The translations under genes and the position numbers were made by a program. Below, piece by piece: positions 45,438 to 54,322 of a stretch of DNA of 64,000 nucleotides; the stretch's first letter is position 1, and each line of letters starts with the position of its first letter. The notes under the pieces were generated by a model. The model was not told the DNA's origin, searched no databases, and worked only from the letters and a program-made list of their open reading frames with translations. Location: assembly GCA_020638195.1 (NCBI GenBank), contig JACKJC010000002.1:310001-374000 (forward strand), given 5' to 3'. The stretch is from Methylobacteriaceae bacterium (GTDB lineage Bacteria; Pseudomonadota; Alphaproteobacteria; Rhizobiales; Beijerinckiaceae).

Positions 45438-45443
45438 CGCTGT

Positions 45444-46346
45444 CTATTTCTGACCAAGCAGCAGGGCGATGATCGCCACCGCGAGCGCTACCTGAAAGCG
45501 CACGGTCGCGACGAGTTCCGCGTTGAGTGCGCGCGAAATCGGAAGCTGTGACAGACTCGCCGCCTTCACGATGGCGGAAGCGAAGCCGATCAGCGCGACG
45601 AGCGCCACGAGTTTCGTATGCGGCCACAGGGCGTAGCCCGCAATCGCGGATGCGGCGGCGAGTTCGCAGCCGTAGAGCATCACGGTTCCGCGCGGCCCGA
45701 GCAGGATCGCGAGCGTGCGTCGTCCATTCTTCGCATCCTGCGCGCGGTCGCGATGATTGTTGACGGTCAGCACGGCGGCGGCGGGCAGGCCGACTGCGAC
45801 GCCGAGCAGGATTGCGGTCGCATCGATCGCACCCGCGGCGATCCAGACCGTGCCCGCGAAAGCCGCGACGCCGAAGAAGAGGATTACGAAGACTTCGCCC
45901 AGCGGCGAGGCGGAGATCGGCGCCGGCCCCCAGGAATAGGCCCAGGCGCAGACGAGCGCGGCGGCGCCGACAGCAAGGATCGGCAGGCCGCCGTATGCGA
46001 CGACCACGCCGCCAGCAAGCGTGGCGATGAAGGTCGTAACCAGCGCGCCGCGCCGGACGCTTTCGGCCGACATGAGCCCAGCGCCGACGAGGCGCGTCGG
46101 CCCGAGCCGTTCGGCGTCGTCGGCGCCGCGAAGGCCGTCGGCGGAATCGTTGGCGAGATTGGTCGCGATCTGGATCGCGACCGCCGAGATGATCGCCGCG
46201 ATGACTGGAATTACAGCGAGGCGATGAAAGATCGCCTGCGCATAGGCCGCGCCGACAGCGATCGGCGTCAACGACAAGACGAGCGTCTGCGGTCGCGCGC
46301 CGGCGAGCCACAGTTTTAGGGAAGATGAGGCGTCGGCGCTCGACAT
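45444..46346 (-). CDS. MenA-like UbiA-superfamily prenyltransferase
   Basis: 300 aa from ATG at 46346 (an in-frame ATG at 46364 is also possible). About eight membrane segments. The first Asp-rich site is NLANDSADGLRGADD, followed by GPTRLVGAGLMS, and the second is NNHRDRAQDAKNGRRTL; this layout fits 1,4-dihydroxy-2-naphthoate prenyltransferase (MenA) rather than UbiA. It is 27 bases after the RidA gene on the same strand and may be part of the aromatic-acid operon, which is an odd place for a quinone gene. No other men genes are in the window. Confidence 0.75.
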   Translation of the reverse strand: MSSADASSSLKLWLAGARPQTLVLSLTPIAVGAAYAQAIFHRLAVIPVIAAIISAVAIQIATNLANDSADGLRGADDAERLGPTRLVGAGLMSAESVRRGALVTTFIATLAGGVVVAYGGLPILAVGAAALVCAWAYSWGPAPISASPLGEVFVILFFGVAAFAGTVWIAAGAIDATAILLGVAVGLPAAAVLTVNNHRDRAQDAKNGRRTLAILLGPRGTVMLYGCELAAASAIAGYALWPHTKLVALVALIGFASAIVKAASLSQLPISRALNAELVATVRFQVALAVAIIALLLGQK

Positions 46347-46373
46347 GCGTCCATTCTCGCGCATCGCGCGCGC

Positions 46374-46763
46374 TCAGGGAATGACGGCGGTCGCTTCGAT
46401 CTCGACCTTCGCGCGGTCCTCGACGAGGGCGACGACCTGCACGAGCGACATGGTGGGAAAGACAGACCCGAGCGTGCGGCGGTAGGCGGCGCCGACGTCG
46501 GCCAAACGCGACAGATATTCCTTCTTGTCCGTCACGTACCAGGTGAGGCGCGCGATATGCTCGGGCTTGCCGCCGGCGGCGTTCAGCACGGCGACGATGT
46601 TTTTCAACGCCTGTTCGACCTGAGCGACGAAATCGTCGCTCTCGAATTCTTCCCGTTCGTTCCAGCCGATCTGACCCGCGATGAAGAGCAGTTTGCCTTC
46701 CGCGACGATGCCGTTCGCATAGCCTTTCGGGCGCGGCCAGCCCTCCGGCAGAATGGTCTTCAT
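46374..46763 (-). CDS. RidA-family enamine/imine deaminase
   Basis: 129 aa. RidA/YjgF motif PRPKGYANGIVAEGKLLFIAGQIGW, then VAQVEQALKNIVAVLNAAG, with conserved G..FISGQ-type strand; the catalytic Arg that binds carboxylates would be in one of the loops near residue 105. RidA proteins hydrolyse reactive enamines/imines to ketones and ammonia. It follows the CoA ligase by a single base, so it is in the operon. Its presence favours an amino-substituted aromatic substrate. ATG at 46763. Confidence 0.88.
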   Translation of the reverse strand: MKTILPEGWPRPKGYANGIVAEGKLLFIAGQIGWNEREEFESDDFVAQVEQALKNIVAVLNAAGGKPEHIARLTWYVTDKKEYLSRLADVGAAYRRTLGSVFPTMSLVQVVALVEDRAKVEIEATAVIP

Positions 46764-46764
46764 C

Positions 46765-48435
46765 TCAAGTCTCCTGCTTTCGCGCTTCGGCGCGCAGCAC
46801 GAAGCGTTGAATTTTTCCGGTCGACGTTTTTGGCAGCGCGTCGACGAAATGAATGGCGCGCGGATATTTGTACGGCGCGAGCGTCGCCTTCACATGTTCC
46901 TGCAGCGCGCTCGCCATCTGCGGCGTCGCAGCGCCCGCATCTTTCAGCACGACATAGGCGGCGACGATCTCGCCACGCTCGCGATCGGGCGCGCCGACGA
47001 CGCCGCATTCGGCGACGGCGGGATGGGCGAGAAGGGCGGCTTCCACCTCCGGTCCGCCGATGTTGTAGCCGGACGAGATGATCATGTCGTCGGCGCGCGC
47101 GACGAAGCGATAGAGCCCGTTTTCGTCGCAGGTGAACGTGTCGCCCGTGAGATTCCAGCCGTCGCGCACGTAATTGGTCTGGCGTTCGTCTGCGAGATAG
47201 CGGCAGCCTGTCGGGCCGCGCACGGCGAGACGGCCCGGCGTATTGACGGGCACGTCGTGCATGTCGTCATCGACGATGCGCGCCTCGTATCCCGTCACCG
47301 GCCAGCCTGTCACGCCGCCCTGCGACTGGCCGATGCGGCTGGTTATGAAGACGTGGATCATCTCCGTCGAGCCCATGGAGTCCAAAATTTCGACGCCGGT
47401 CTTTTCGATCCAGTCGTCGTACACCGGCTTGGGCAAGGTCTCGCCGGCGGAGACCGCGAGACGCAGGGATGAAAAATCCGCGCCGTCCTTGAGCGCGCCG
47501 AGCAGCACGCGATAGGCGGTTGGAGCAGTGAAGACGATGGTGGCGCGGTAGGCGTCGATATATTTGACGAGGTTCGGCGGCGTCGCGGTTTCGATCAGCG
47601 TCGCGGTCGCGCCGAAGCGCAGCGGAAAGACGGCAAGACCGCCCAGTCCGAAAGTGAAGGCGAGCGGCGGCGAGCCGACGACGACGTCCTTGGGCGTTAT
47701 CTTCAGCACTTCGCGCGCATAGCCGTCGGCCATCATCAGGATGTCGCGATGGAAATGCATCGTCGCCTTGGGCATGCCCGTCGTGCCCGAGGTGAAGGCG
47801 AGGAGCGCGACATCGTCACGACCGGTCTTCACGGCGTCGAAACGCGTGGATTTGTGGAGCGCGACTCGATCGAGTTCGGCCTCGTGATTGGCCGTGCCGT
47901 CGAAATGCACGACGCGCTTCAAGAACTGGCTGGTCGAAGCCGCCGTCTCGAGTTCCTCCGCAAGCCGGCTGTCGCAGAGCGCGAGCGCGATTTCCGCCTT
48001 GTCGATGATCTGCGTGAGTTCGCCGGCGCGCAGCATGGGCATTGTGTTGACGACGACTGCGCCCGCCTTGGTGGCGGCGAGCCATGCCGCGACCATCGCG
48101 GGATTGTTGCCGGAGCGCACGAGCACGCGGTTGCCGGGTTTCACGCCGAAATCCTCGACCAGCGCGTGGGCGAGGCGATTGGTCCAGTCGGAGAGTTCCT
48201 TGTAGGTGCGCACGCGGCCATTGCCGATCAGCGCGATGTGATCGCCAAACCCCTGTTCGACGAGGCGGTCGCTGAGTTCGACGCCGGCGTTGAGCCAGTC
48301 CGGATACTGGAATTCGGGTCGGTCGAGCAAAAAATCCGGCCATTGTTCGCGCGGCGGAAGATTGTCGCGCGCGAACGTGTCGACATGGCCGCTCGGGCCG
48401 AGCGTGCCTCCTGGTCGCGTGCCGCCTGCGGACAT
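46765..48435 (-). CDS. Aryl-CoA ligase, benzoate/2-aminobenzoate type
   Basis: 556 aa adenylate-forming enzyme. The P-loop LLAFTSGTTGMPKATMH is at about residues 211-227, the A5 motif is DSMGSTEMIHVF, A7 is LTGDTF, A8 RADDMIISSGYNI and the C-terminal catalytic Lys is in PKTSTGKIQRF. The family activates benzoate or substituted benzoates (2-aminobenzoate, salicylate) to CoA esters using ATP. 24 bases separate it from the SDR gene upstream; RidA follows by one base. Confidence 0.88.
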   Translation of the reverse strand: MSAGGTRPGGTLGPSGHVDTFARDNLPPREQWPDFLLDRPEFQYPDWLNAGVELSDRLVEQGFGDHIALIGNGRVRTYKELSDWTNRLAHALVEDFGVKPGNRVLVRSGNNPAMVAAWLAATKAGAVVVNTMPMLRAGELTQIIDKAEIALALCDSRLAEELETAASTSQFLKRVVHFDGTANHEAELDRVALHKSTRFDAVKTGRDDVALLAFTSGTTGMPKATMHFHRDILMMADGYAREVLKITPKDVVVGSPPLAFTFGLGGLAVFPLRFGATATLIETATPPNLVKYIDAYRATIVFTAPTAYRVLLGALKDGADFSSLRLAVSAGETLPKPVYDDWIEKTGVEILDSMGSTEMIHVFITSRIGQSQGGVTGWPVTGYEARIVDDDMHDVPVNTPGRLAVRGPTGCRYLADERQTNYVRDGWNLTGDTFTCDENGLYRFVARADDMIISSGYNIGGPEVEAALLAHPAVAECGVVGAPDRERGEIVAAYVVLKDAGAATPQMASALQEHVKATLAPYKYPRAIHFVDALPKTSTGKIQRFVLRAEARKQET

Positions 48436-48459
48436 GTCGTCTCCTGCTGGTTGTTCGTG

Positions 48460-49248
48460 TCAGCCCGCCATCACTTCGCCGCCGGCGATGGGCAGCGCCT
48501 GGCCGGTGATGGAATGCGCGGCGGCCGATGCGAGCCAAAGTGCGGCGTCCGCCACTTCCTGTGGGTCGATAAGCCGCCCCTGCGGATTGGTCTTCGCCAG
48601 CTCGCGCTTCGCTTCCTCCGCCGTGCGGCCGGTCTTGGCGACGATCGCCTCCACGGAACGTTGCACGAGCGGCGTGTCGGTGAAGCCGGGACAGATGGCG
48701 TTGACGGTGACACCGGTGCGCGCGAGTTCGAGTGCGAGCGCCCGCGTCATGCCGATCACGCCATGCTTGGCCGCGCAATAGGCGACCACATAGGCATAGC
48801 CCTTGAGGCCGGCGGTTGAGGCGATGTTGACGATGCGCCCGCCCGGGCCTTTCTTGCGCAGATCGGGCAGGACTGCCTGCGTCACGAGGAAGACGCCGGT
48901 AAGGTCGACGCCGATCGTGTGTGTCCACATGGCTTCGTCGATCCTGTCGAAGGGCGCGCTCGGCGCATCGCCGGCATTGTTGACGAGTATGTCGACTGGT
49001 CCGAATTTTTCACGCGCAGCGGTCAATCCCGCGGCGATGGCGTCTGACTTCGTCACGTCGAAATCGGCGAGGACGAGCGATGCGCCATCGGTCAGCGTGC
49101 GCGAAACATCATCGAGCGGCGCACGGCGGCGGCCGGCGAGCGAGACTCGCGCGCCGCGTTCGGCGAAGCTCCGCGCGATCGCGGCGCCGATGCCGGAGCC
49201 TGCGCCCGTGACCAGCACATGGCGGCCCGAAAATTCGCTGCTGTTCAT
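48460..49248 (-). CDS. Short-chain dehydrogenase/reductase of the aromatic cluster
   Basis: 262 aa from ATG at 49248 (the frame extends upstream into the neighbouring gene, which is rejected). Rossmann motif TGAGSGIG at 14-21, NNAG near 90, and the catalytic Ser...YxxxK (AYCAAKHG). It is a 3-hydroxyacyl-CoA-dehydrogenase-like SDR in this context, oxidising a ring-opening intermediate. 17 bases separate it from the monooxygenase gene upstream. Confidence 0.87.
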   Translation of the reverse strand: MNSSEFSGRHVLVTGAGSGIGAAIARSFAERGARVSLAGRRRAPLDDVSRTLTDGASLVLADFDVTKSDAIAAGLTAAREKFGPVDILVNNAGDAPSAPFDRIDEAMWTHTIGVDLTGVFLVTQAVLPDLRKKGPGGRIVNIASTAGLKGYAYVVAYCAAKHGVIGMTRALALELARTGVTVNAICPGFTDTPLVQRSVEAIVAKTGRTAEEAKRELAKTNPQGRLIDPQEVADAALWLASAAAHSITGQALPIAGGEVMAG

Positions 49249-49265
49249 GCGTCTCCCGTCGCCGA

Positions 49266-51569
49266 TTATTTCGCGCCCGCCGTGGCGCGTTGCAGCCCCG
49301 CCTCGAACTGCATCTTGCCCGAGAGATATTGCTTCGGCCAGACGAGATCGGCGACGCCGAGCTTCGCTGCCTCGTGCAGCAGCCAGGCGGGGTCGGCGAG
49401 ATGTGGCCGGGCGATCGCGCAGAGGTCGGCGCGGCCGGCGCCGATGATGGAGTTCGCCTGATCGAGTTCGGAGATCGCGCCGACCGCGATTGTCGCGATT
49501 CCCACCTCGTTGCGGATCTTGTCGGAGAAGGGCGTCTGGAACATGCGGCCGTAGACGGGCGTCTCGTCCTTCGTCACCTGACCCGCCGAACAGTCGACGG
49601 CGTCGCAGCCGGCGTCTTTGAACATCGCCGCGAAGATCGCGGCGTCGTCGGGCGTATTGCCGCTCTCGTTCCAGTCGGTGCAGGACAGCCGTACGGACAT
49701 GGGCTTGTCGGCGGGCCACGCCGCACGCATCGCCCTGAAGACCTCGAGCGGGAATTGTACGCGTCCGGCATGGTCGCCGCCATATTCGTCGGTGCGGCGG
49801 TTGGTCAGCGGCGAGAGGAAACTGGAGAGCAGATAGCCGTGCGCGCAATGCAGCTCCAGCCAGTCGGCGCCGGTCGCCGCCGCGCGACGAGTCGCGGCGA
49901 CGAAATCGTCGCGCACGCGGTCCATGTCGGCGCGATCCATTTCTTTCGGCGTCCGGCTGTGCGTGAGATAGGGCAGGGCGGAGGCCGAAATCAGCGGCCA
50001 ACCGTCCGAGGTCAGCGGTTCGTCCATGCCCTCCCATGCCACGCGCGTCGCGCCTTTGCGCCCCGCGTGCCCCAACTGGATGCCGAATTTCGCTGGCGTC
50101 TCGCGATGAACGAAATCGACCATGCGTTTCCACTGCGCCGTCTGCGCATCGTTCCACAGGCCGAGGCAGCCGGGCGTGATGCGCGCGTCGGGCGAGACGC
50201 ATGTCATTTCACCGAAGACGAGGGCCGCGCCGCCCATCGCGCGCGCGCCGAGATGCACGAGATGAAAATCGTTCGGCAGGCCGTCGGTCGCCGAATACAT
50301 GGCCATCGGAGAGACGACGATACGGTTGGAGAGAGTGACGCCGCGTGCGCGAAACGGCGTGAGCGCCGGGGGCAGCGTGTCGTTGGCGGCCTTCGCCTTG
50401 GTCGCGAAATCGTGCTCGAAGCCTTCGAGCCATGCGCGGTCGCGCAGGCGCAGATTCTCGTGGCTGATGCGCTGCGAGCGCGTCAGCATGGAATACATGA
50501 ATTGCTCTGGATCGAGCGCGTCGGCATAGCGGCGCCCGACGACCTCGAACCATTCCATGGCGTTGCGCGCGGCGTTCTGGATGCGCGCGACATCGACGCG
50601 GCGCACCTCCTCATAAGCCTCGAGCACCGCTGGTATGCTGGCGACATCGTGGCCGATGCGCTCGAACTGGCGGGCGAGCTCAATGCCGTCGTCGATGGCG
50701 AGTTTGGTGCCCGACCCGATGGCGAAATGCGCGGTATGGGCGGCGTCGCCCATCAGCACGACATGGCTCCTGCCGTTGAAATGGCTCCAGCGCTCGCAGA
50801 TCAGTCGATTGAAATTGAGCCAGGCCGAACCGCGCAGATGGCGCGCATTTGTCATCAGCGGCGCGCCGTCGAGCGTCTCGGCGAAGAGCTGTTCGCAGAA
50901 GGCGATGCTCCCGGCCTGATCGGCCTTGTCGAGCCCGTGGGCGAGGAAAGTTTCCTCCGTCGTCTCGATGATGAATGTCGAGGTCGTGTCGTCGAAGCGA
51001 TAGATGTGCGCCTGGAACCAGCCGTGCTCGGTGCGGCGGAAATCGAAAGTGAAGGCGTCGTAGAGTTTCGTCGTGCCGAACCAGATGTAGCGGTTGGGCC
51101 GCACCTGCAGGTCGGGCTTGAACACGTCGACATAGCGGTCGCGGATCTTTGAGTTGATGCCATCGGAGGCGATGATCAGATCAGCATCAGGGAATTCGAG
51201 ATCGGAGTCGACTTCCTTTTCGAAGACGAGTTCGACGCCCAGCTGCTCGCAGCGCGCCTGCAAAATGTTGAGCAGTTTCTTGCGGCCGATGCCGACGAAG
51301 CCGTGGCCGGTCGTGCGCTGCTTCGTTCCCTTGAAGAGAAGCTCGATATCGTCCCAGTGGTTGAAGGAGACCTCGATCTCGGCAGCGGTTTCCGCGTCCC
51401 ATGCGCGCATGGAATCGAGCGTAAGGTCGGAGAAGACGACGCCCCAGCCGAACGTGTCGTAAGCGCGGTTGCGCTCGATCACCGTGACGGAGTGTTCGGG
51501 GCGCAGCTTCTTCATCAGCAGGCCGAAATAGAGGCCCGCCGGTCCTCCCCCGATGCAAACGATCCGCAT
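49266..51569 (-). CDS. Flavin monooxygenase-OYE reductase fusion (2-aminobenzoyl-CoA or salicylyl-CoA type)
   Basis: 767 aa from ATG at 51569, preceded by GGAGAGCG; an earlier in-frame start at 51599 is unlikely because it lies over the operator. Residues 1-400 are a class A FAD monooxygenase (GGGPAGLYFG at 7-16 and GDAAHTAHFAIGSGTKLAIDDG); residues 410-767 are an old-yellow-enzyme barrel (NRIVVSPMAMYSATDG, HCAHGYLLSSFLSPLTNRRTDEYGG). This domain order matches 2-aminobenzoyl-CoA monooxygenase/reductase and the bifunctional salicylyl-CoA 5-hydroxylase. It hydroxylates the CoA-bound ring, and the OYE part can reduce the product. First gene of the minus-strand operon. Confidence 0.92.
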   Translation of the reverse strand: MRIVCIGGGPAGLYFGLLMKKLRPEHSVTVIERNRAYDTFGWGVVFSDLTLDSMRAWDAETAAEIEVSFNHWDDIELLFKGTKQRTTGHGFVGIGRKKLLNILQARCEQLGVELVFEKEVDSDLEFPDADLIIASDGINSKIRDRYVDVFKPDLQVRPNRYIWFGTTKLYDAFTFDFRRTEHGWFQAHIYRFDDTTSTFIIETTEETFLAHGLDKADQAGSIAFCEQLFAETLDGAPLMTNARHLRGSAWLNFNRLICERWSHFNGRSHVVLMGDAAHTAHFAIGSGTKLAIDDGIELARQFERIGHDVASIPAVLEAYEEVRRVDVARIQNAARNAMEWFEVVGRRYADALDPEQFMYSMLTRSQRISHENLRLRDRAWLEGFEHDFATKAKAANDTLPPALTPFRARGVTLSNRIVVSPMAMYSATDGLPNDFHLVHLGARAMGGAALVFGEMTCVSPDARITPGCLGLWNDAQTAQWKRMVDFVHRETPAKFGIQLGHAGRKGATRVAWEGMDEPLTSDGWPLISASALPYLTHSRTPKEMDRADMDRVRDDFVAATRRAAATGADWLELHCAHGYLLSSFLSPLTNRRTDEYGGDHAGRVQFPLEVFRAMRAAWPADKPMSVRLSCTDWNESGNTPDDAAIFAAMFKDAGCDAVDCSAGQVTKDETPVYGRMFQTPFSDKIRNEVGIATIAVGAISELDQANSIIGAGRADLCAIARPHLADPAWLLHEAAKLGVADLVWPKQYLSGKMQFEAGLQRATAGAK

Positions 51570-51590
51570 GGTTCGCTCTCCGCGGCCAAT

Positions 51591-51610
51591 ATATTTCAAA
51601 TCTAAAATAT
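51591..51610. promoter_or_regulatory. Palindromic operator overlapping the -10 of the aromatic operon
   Basis: ATATTT-(8)-AAATAT, a perfect six-base inverted repeat, with its right half as the -10 of the minus-strand promoter. It is the expected place for a MarR-type repressor, and the MarR gene starts 51 bases away on the other strand. Confidence 0.65.
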
Positions 51611-51633
51611 CGATGCTTGAAACGAATTGTCAA
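51605..51633 (-). promoter_or_regulatory. Promoter of the aromatic-acid operon
   Basis: On the minus strand TTGACA (51628-51633) and ATATTT (51605-51610) are separated by exactly 17 bases, close to the sigma70 optimum. A second inverted repeat CTTGA-(9)-TCAAG at 51616-51634 covers the -35 region. Transcription toward the monooxygenase would start about 30 bases before its ATG. Confidence 0.65.
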
Positions 51634-51660
51634 GTCGCGCGAAACGTGGTCCAAAGGGGC

Positions 51661-52155
51661 ATGAGCGAAACAGCCGGCGATCTGGCGGAGGCGCCTGTCG
51701 ATCTCGAAGTCGCGGCGAGCGGCGGCAAGGCGGAGCTGCGTCTGTGGCTGCGGCTGTTGTCGACCACGAACATCATCAGCGCGCAGATCCGCCGCCGCCT
51801 GCGCGAGAAATTCGATGTCACGCTGCCGGCATTCGACCTGATGGCGCAGCTCGACCGCGAGCCGAATGGATTGCGGCTCGGCGAATTGTCGAAGCGGATG
51901 ATGGTGACGAACGGCAATCTGACCGGGCTGGTCGAGCGGCTTGTGCAGGAAGGTCTGGTCTCACGCGAGACCGACCCCGACGACCGGCGGGCCTTCATCG
52001 TGCGTCTGTCGAAGACCGGCAAGGCGAAGTTCGCGGGCTATGCGCGGGAGAACGAACGCCTGGTGTTGTCGCTGTTCGCTGATCTGTCGCCCGAGACAGT
52101 TCAATCGTTGATGGACAATCTGGCCGAACTGAAGGCTTCCGCGAGCCGGAGGTGA
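51661..52155 (+). CDS. MarR-family regulator of the aromatic cluster
   Basis: 164 aa from ATG at 51661 (AAGGGG just upstream; a further upstream in-frame start would cross the operator). Winged helix-turn-helix at about residues 60-115: LGELSKRMMVTNGNLTGLVERLVQEGLVSRETDPDDRRAFIVRLSKTGK, with DPDDRR as the wing. MarR proteins repress until a phenolic or aryl-CoA ligand binds. It is divergent from the monooxygenase gene and shares a 91-base control region with it. Confidence 0.93.
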   Translation: MSETAGDLAEAPVDLEVAASGGKAELRLWLRLLSTTNIISAQIRRRLREKFDVTLPAFDLMAQLDREPNGLRLGELSKRMMVTNGNLTGLVERLVQEGLVSRETDPDDRRAFIVRLSKTGKAKFAGYARENERLVLSLFADLSPETVQSLMDNLAELKASASRR

Positions 52156-52283
52156 GTGCGCTGCGGCGCGCGTCGGAATTCGAGTAATTCCATTTTCGCG
52201 CGATGACGTTGACTTGGCCGACGAATGTAGCGGAAAGCTTGGGTCATCCGGTCGCGCTGGCCGGCGTCAAGGGACCGCTTCGC

Positions 52284-53699
52284 ATGATCAAGCCGCTCAG
52301 AAATGTTCGCAACTCCGGCGCGGCGCTTTTTGGCGCACTGGTTTGCCTGACGGGCGGGACGGTTCATGCTCAGGAAGACCAACTGCATCCGAGCCTGCCG
52401 CAGCCTTCGGTCGCCTCGTCGCTGCCGGAGCCGCTGCGCTCGCTCGGCGGACTGCGTCCGTGGCTTTACGATCGCGGCATATCCTTCGTCTTCAACTACC
52501 AGCAGGATCTGCTCGGCGCGACCACGGGCGGCGCACGGCGCGGCACGACCTACATGGGCCGTCTCGAAGGCGTGCTGGAAGTGGATCTCGAAAAGGCCTT
52601 CGGCTGGAAGGGTGCGCTGTTCCATGTCGGCGCCTACCAGATTCATGGCCTGGGCCTGTCGCGCCATTTTCTCCAGACAATTCAGCCTGTGTCCGACCTC
52701 GAGGCGCTGCCTACGACGCGGCTCAACGAAATCTGGATCGAACAGAAGCTGGGCGACCAGTTTTCCGTGCGTTTCGGCCAGCTCGCCGCAGATGCTGAAT
52801 TCTTCCTCACGCCCTTCCATTCGCTGGCCGTCGGCGGCGCCTATGGCTGGCCCGCCATCATGGCCGCCAACCTTCCGAACGGCGGCCCTGCCTATCCCTT
52901 CGCCTCGCCGGGCGTGCGCGTGAGGTACCAGCCTTCCGGCGACATCCTGCTGCGCGCGGCCGTCTACAACGGCGATCCGGTGGGCGCAAATTGCGTCGGC
53001 GATCCGCAGAAGTGCAATCGCAACGGTATCAACTTCCGCATGCGCGATTCCGCGTTTGCAATCGCCGAGGGCGAATATGGCTTCGCGCTGCCCTATCAGG
53101 GCGGCCTGCAGGGCCATGCGCGGCTCGGCGCCTGGACGCATTTCGGTCGCTTCGCCGACAAGCGCTATGATCTGTTCGGTACAGCGCTCGCCGCGCCGAC
53201 CAGCGTCGGGCTGCCGCTGCAGCATCGTGGCGACCATGGCGTATATGGCACATTCGACCAGCAGGTCTGGCGGCCGAGCGAGGCCAAGGAAGACGCTGAC
53301 AAGGGCATTTTTGTCTACGGCCGCATGTCCGGCGCGCCGTCCGACCGCAATGCCGTAAATTTCTACTTCGACGGCGGCGTCAATTTCGTCGGCCTCTTGC
53401 CCGGACGACCTAACGACCAGTTCGGCTTCATGGGCGCCTATGCGCGCATTAGCCCTGCCATTCGCGGCGCTGATTTCGACACTAACCTCTATACGGCCGC
53501 CTTCGGTCCGATCCGCGACTTCGAGGCGCTGCTGCAGGCGACCTACCAGTTTCAGGTCATCCCCGGCTGGAACCTGCAGCCGAACATCCAGTACGTCATC
53601 CATCCCAATGGCCATGTCGTCGATGCGACCGATCCGTTGGGTCAGCGCGCCGTGCGCAATGCGCTGGTGCTTGGCCTGCGCTCGTCGATCAAGTTCTGA
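52284..53699 (+). CDS. OprB-type carbohydrate-selective porin
   Basis: 471 aa from ATG at 52284 with a signal peptide (GALVCLTGGTVHAQ). The mature chain has regular amphipathic strands with the OprB-like elements LDQNEIWIEQKLGDQFSVRFGQ, FSSLAVGG-like FHSLAVGGAYGW and a terminal LGLRSSIKF ending in Phe, the outer-membrane beta-barrel signature. Passive uptake of sugars or small solutes through the outer membrane. An alternative ATG at 52203 adds residues before the signal and is less likely. It follows the MarR gene by about 130 bases and may be independent. Confidence 0.88.
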   Translation: MIKPLRNVRNSGAALFGALVCLTGGTVHAQEDQLHPSLPQPSVASSLPEPLRSLGGLRPWLYDRGISFVFNYQQDLLGATTGGARRGTTYMGRLEGVLEVDLEKAFGWKGALFHVGAYQIHGLGLSRHFLQTIQPVSDLEALPTTRLNEIWIEQKLGDQFSVRFGQLAADAEFFLTPFHSLAVGGAYGWPAIMAANLPNGGPAYPFASPGVRVRYQPSGDILLRAAVYNGDPVGANCVGDPQKCNRNGINFRMRDSAFAIAEGEYGFALPYQGGLQGHARLGAWTHFGRFADKRYDLFGTALAAPTSVGLPLQHRGDHGVYGTFDQQVWRPSEAKEDADKGIFVYGRMSGAPSDRNAVNFYFDGGVNFVGLLPGRPNDQFGFMGAYARISPAIRGADFDTNLYTAAFGPIRDFEALLQATYQFQVIPGWNLQPNIQYVIHPNGHVVDATDPLGQRAVRNALVLGLRSSIKF

Positions 53700-53787
53700 C
53701 GCTTTAGAGCCGCTATAATCTGCGCGTCCGCCCTCCCGCGGAACGAACGCGCTCGCTAGTATCAACCCTGCAATACTGGAGACTTCG

Positions 53788-54318
53788 ATGCGCGCATTCG
53801 CCCTGTCCCTTGTCGCCGCGTTCGTCGCGACGGGCGCGGTCGCCAAGGAAATTCCGCTCGGCGCGCCGAAGACGGAAGGCGGCATGAACATTGCCGCCGT
53901 CTATTTGCAGCCGATCGAGATGGAGCCGGAAGGCATGATGCGCCCGGCCAAGGAGTCCGACGTGCATATGGAGGCCGACATCAAGGCGGCGAAGGGCAAT
54001 ACGAACGGCTTCGCCGAGGGCGACTGGATCCCCTATCTCGTCGTCAACTACGAGCTGACGCGCGAGGGCGGGCCGACGCAGAAGGGCGAGTTCATGCCGA
54101 TGGTCGCCAACGATGGGCCGCATTACGGGGACAACGTCAAGCTGTCTGGCCCGGGCAAGTACAAGCTGAAGCTCGTGATCCAGCCGCCGTCAGCCAACAA
54201 GCACGCGCATTTCGGCCGCCATGTCGACAAGGAGACGGGCGTCGGCGAATGGTTCAAACCGATCACGGTGGAATTCGAGTTCCCGTTCGCGGGCACCGGC
54301 AAGAAGGGCGCATATTGA
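53788..54318 (+). CDS. ftrA: Periplasmic iron-binding protein (FtrA/P19/Tpd type)
   Basis: 176 aa with a signal peptide (SLVAAFVATGAVAK). The mature part has the P19/Tpd-like pattern KEIPLGAPKTEGGMNIAAVYLQPIEM, with DVHMEADIKA and the C-terminal HAHFGRHVDKETGVGEW, which hold the Cu/Fe-binding His and Met residues. Such proteins bind Fe(II) with copper in ferrous-iron uptake. It is followed by a four-base gap and the FtrB-type cupredoxin. ATG at 53788 (GGAG upstream). Confidence 0.85.
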   Translation: MRAFALSLVAAFVATGAVAKEIPLGAPKTEGGMNIAAVYLQPIEMEPEGMMRPAKESDVHMEADIKAAKGNTNGFAEGDWIPYLVVNYELTREGGPTQKGEFMPMVANDGPHYGDNVKLSGPGKYKLKLVIQPPSANKHAHFGRHVDKETGVGEWFKPITVEFEFPFAGTGKKGAY

Positions 54319-54322
54319 GACG

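Noticed and set aside
46347..46373. Promoter for the MenA-like gene.
   Set aside because: No -35/-10 pair is seen in the 27-base gap, so co-transcription is preferred.
53700..53787. Terminator after the porin gene.
   Set aside because: No stable hairpin with a U-tract was found.
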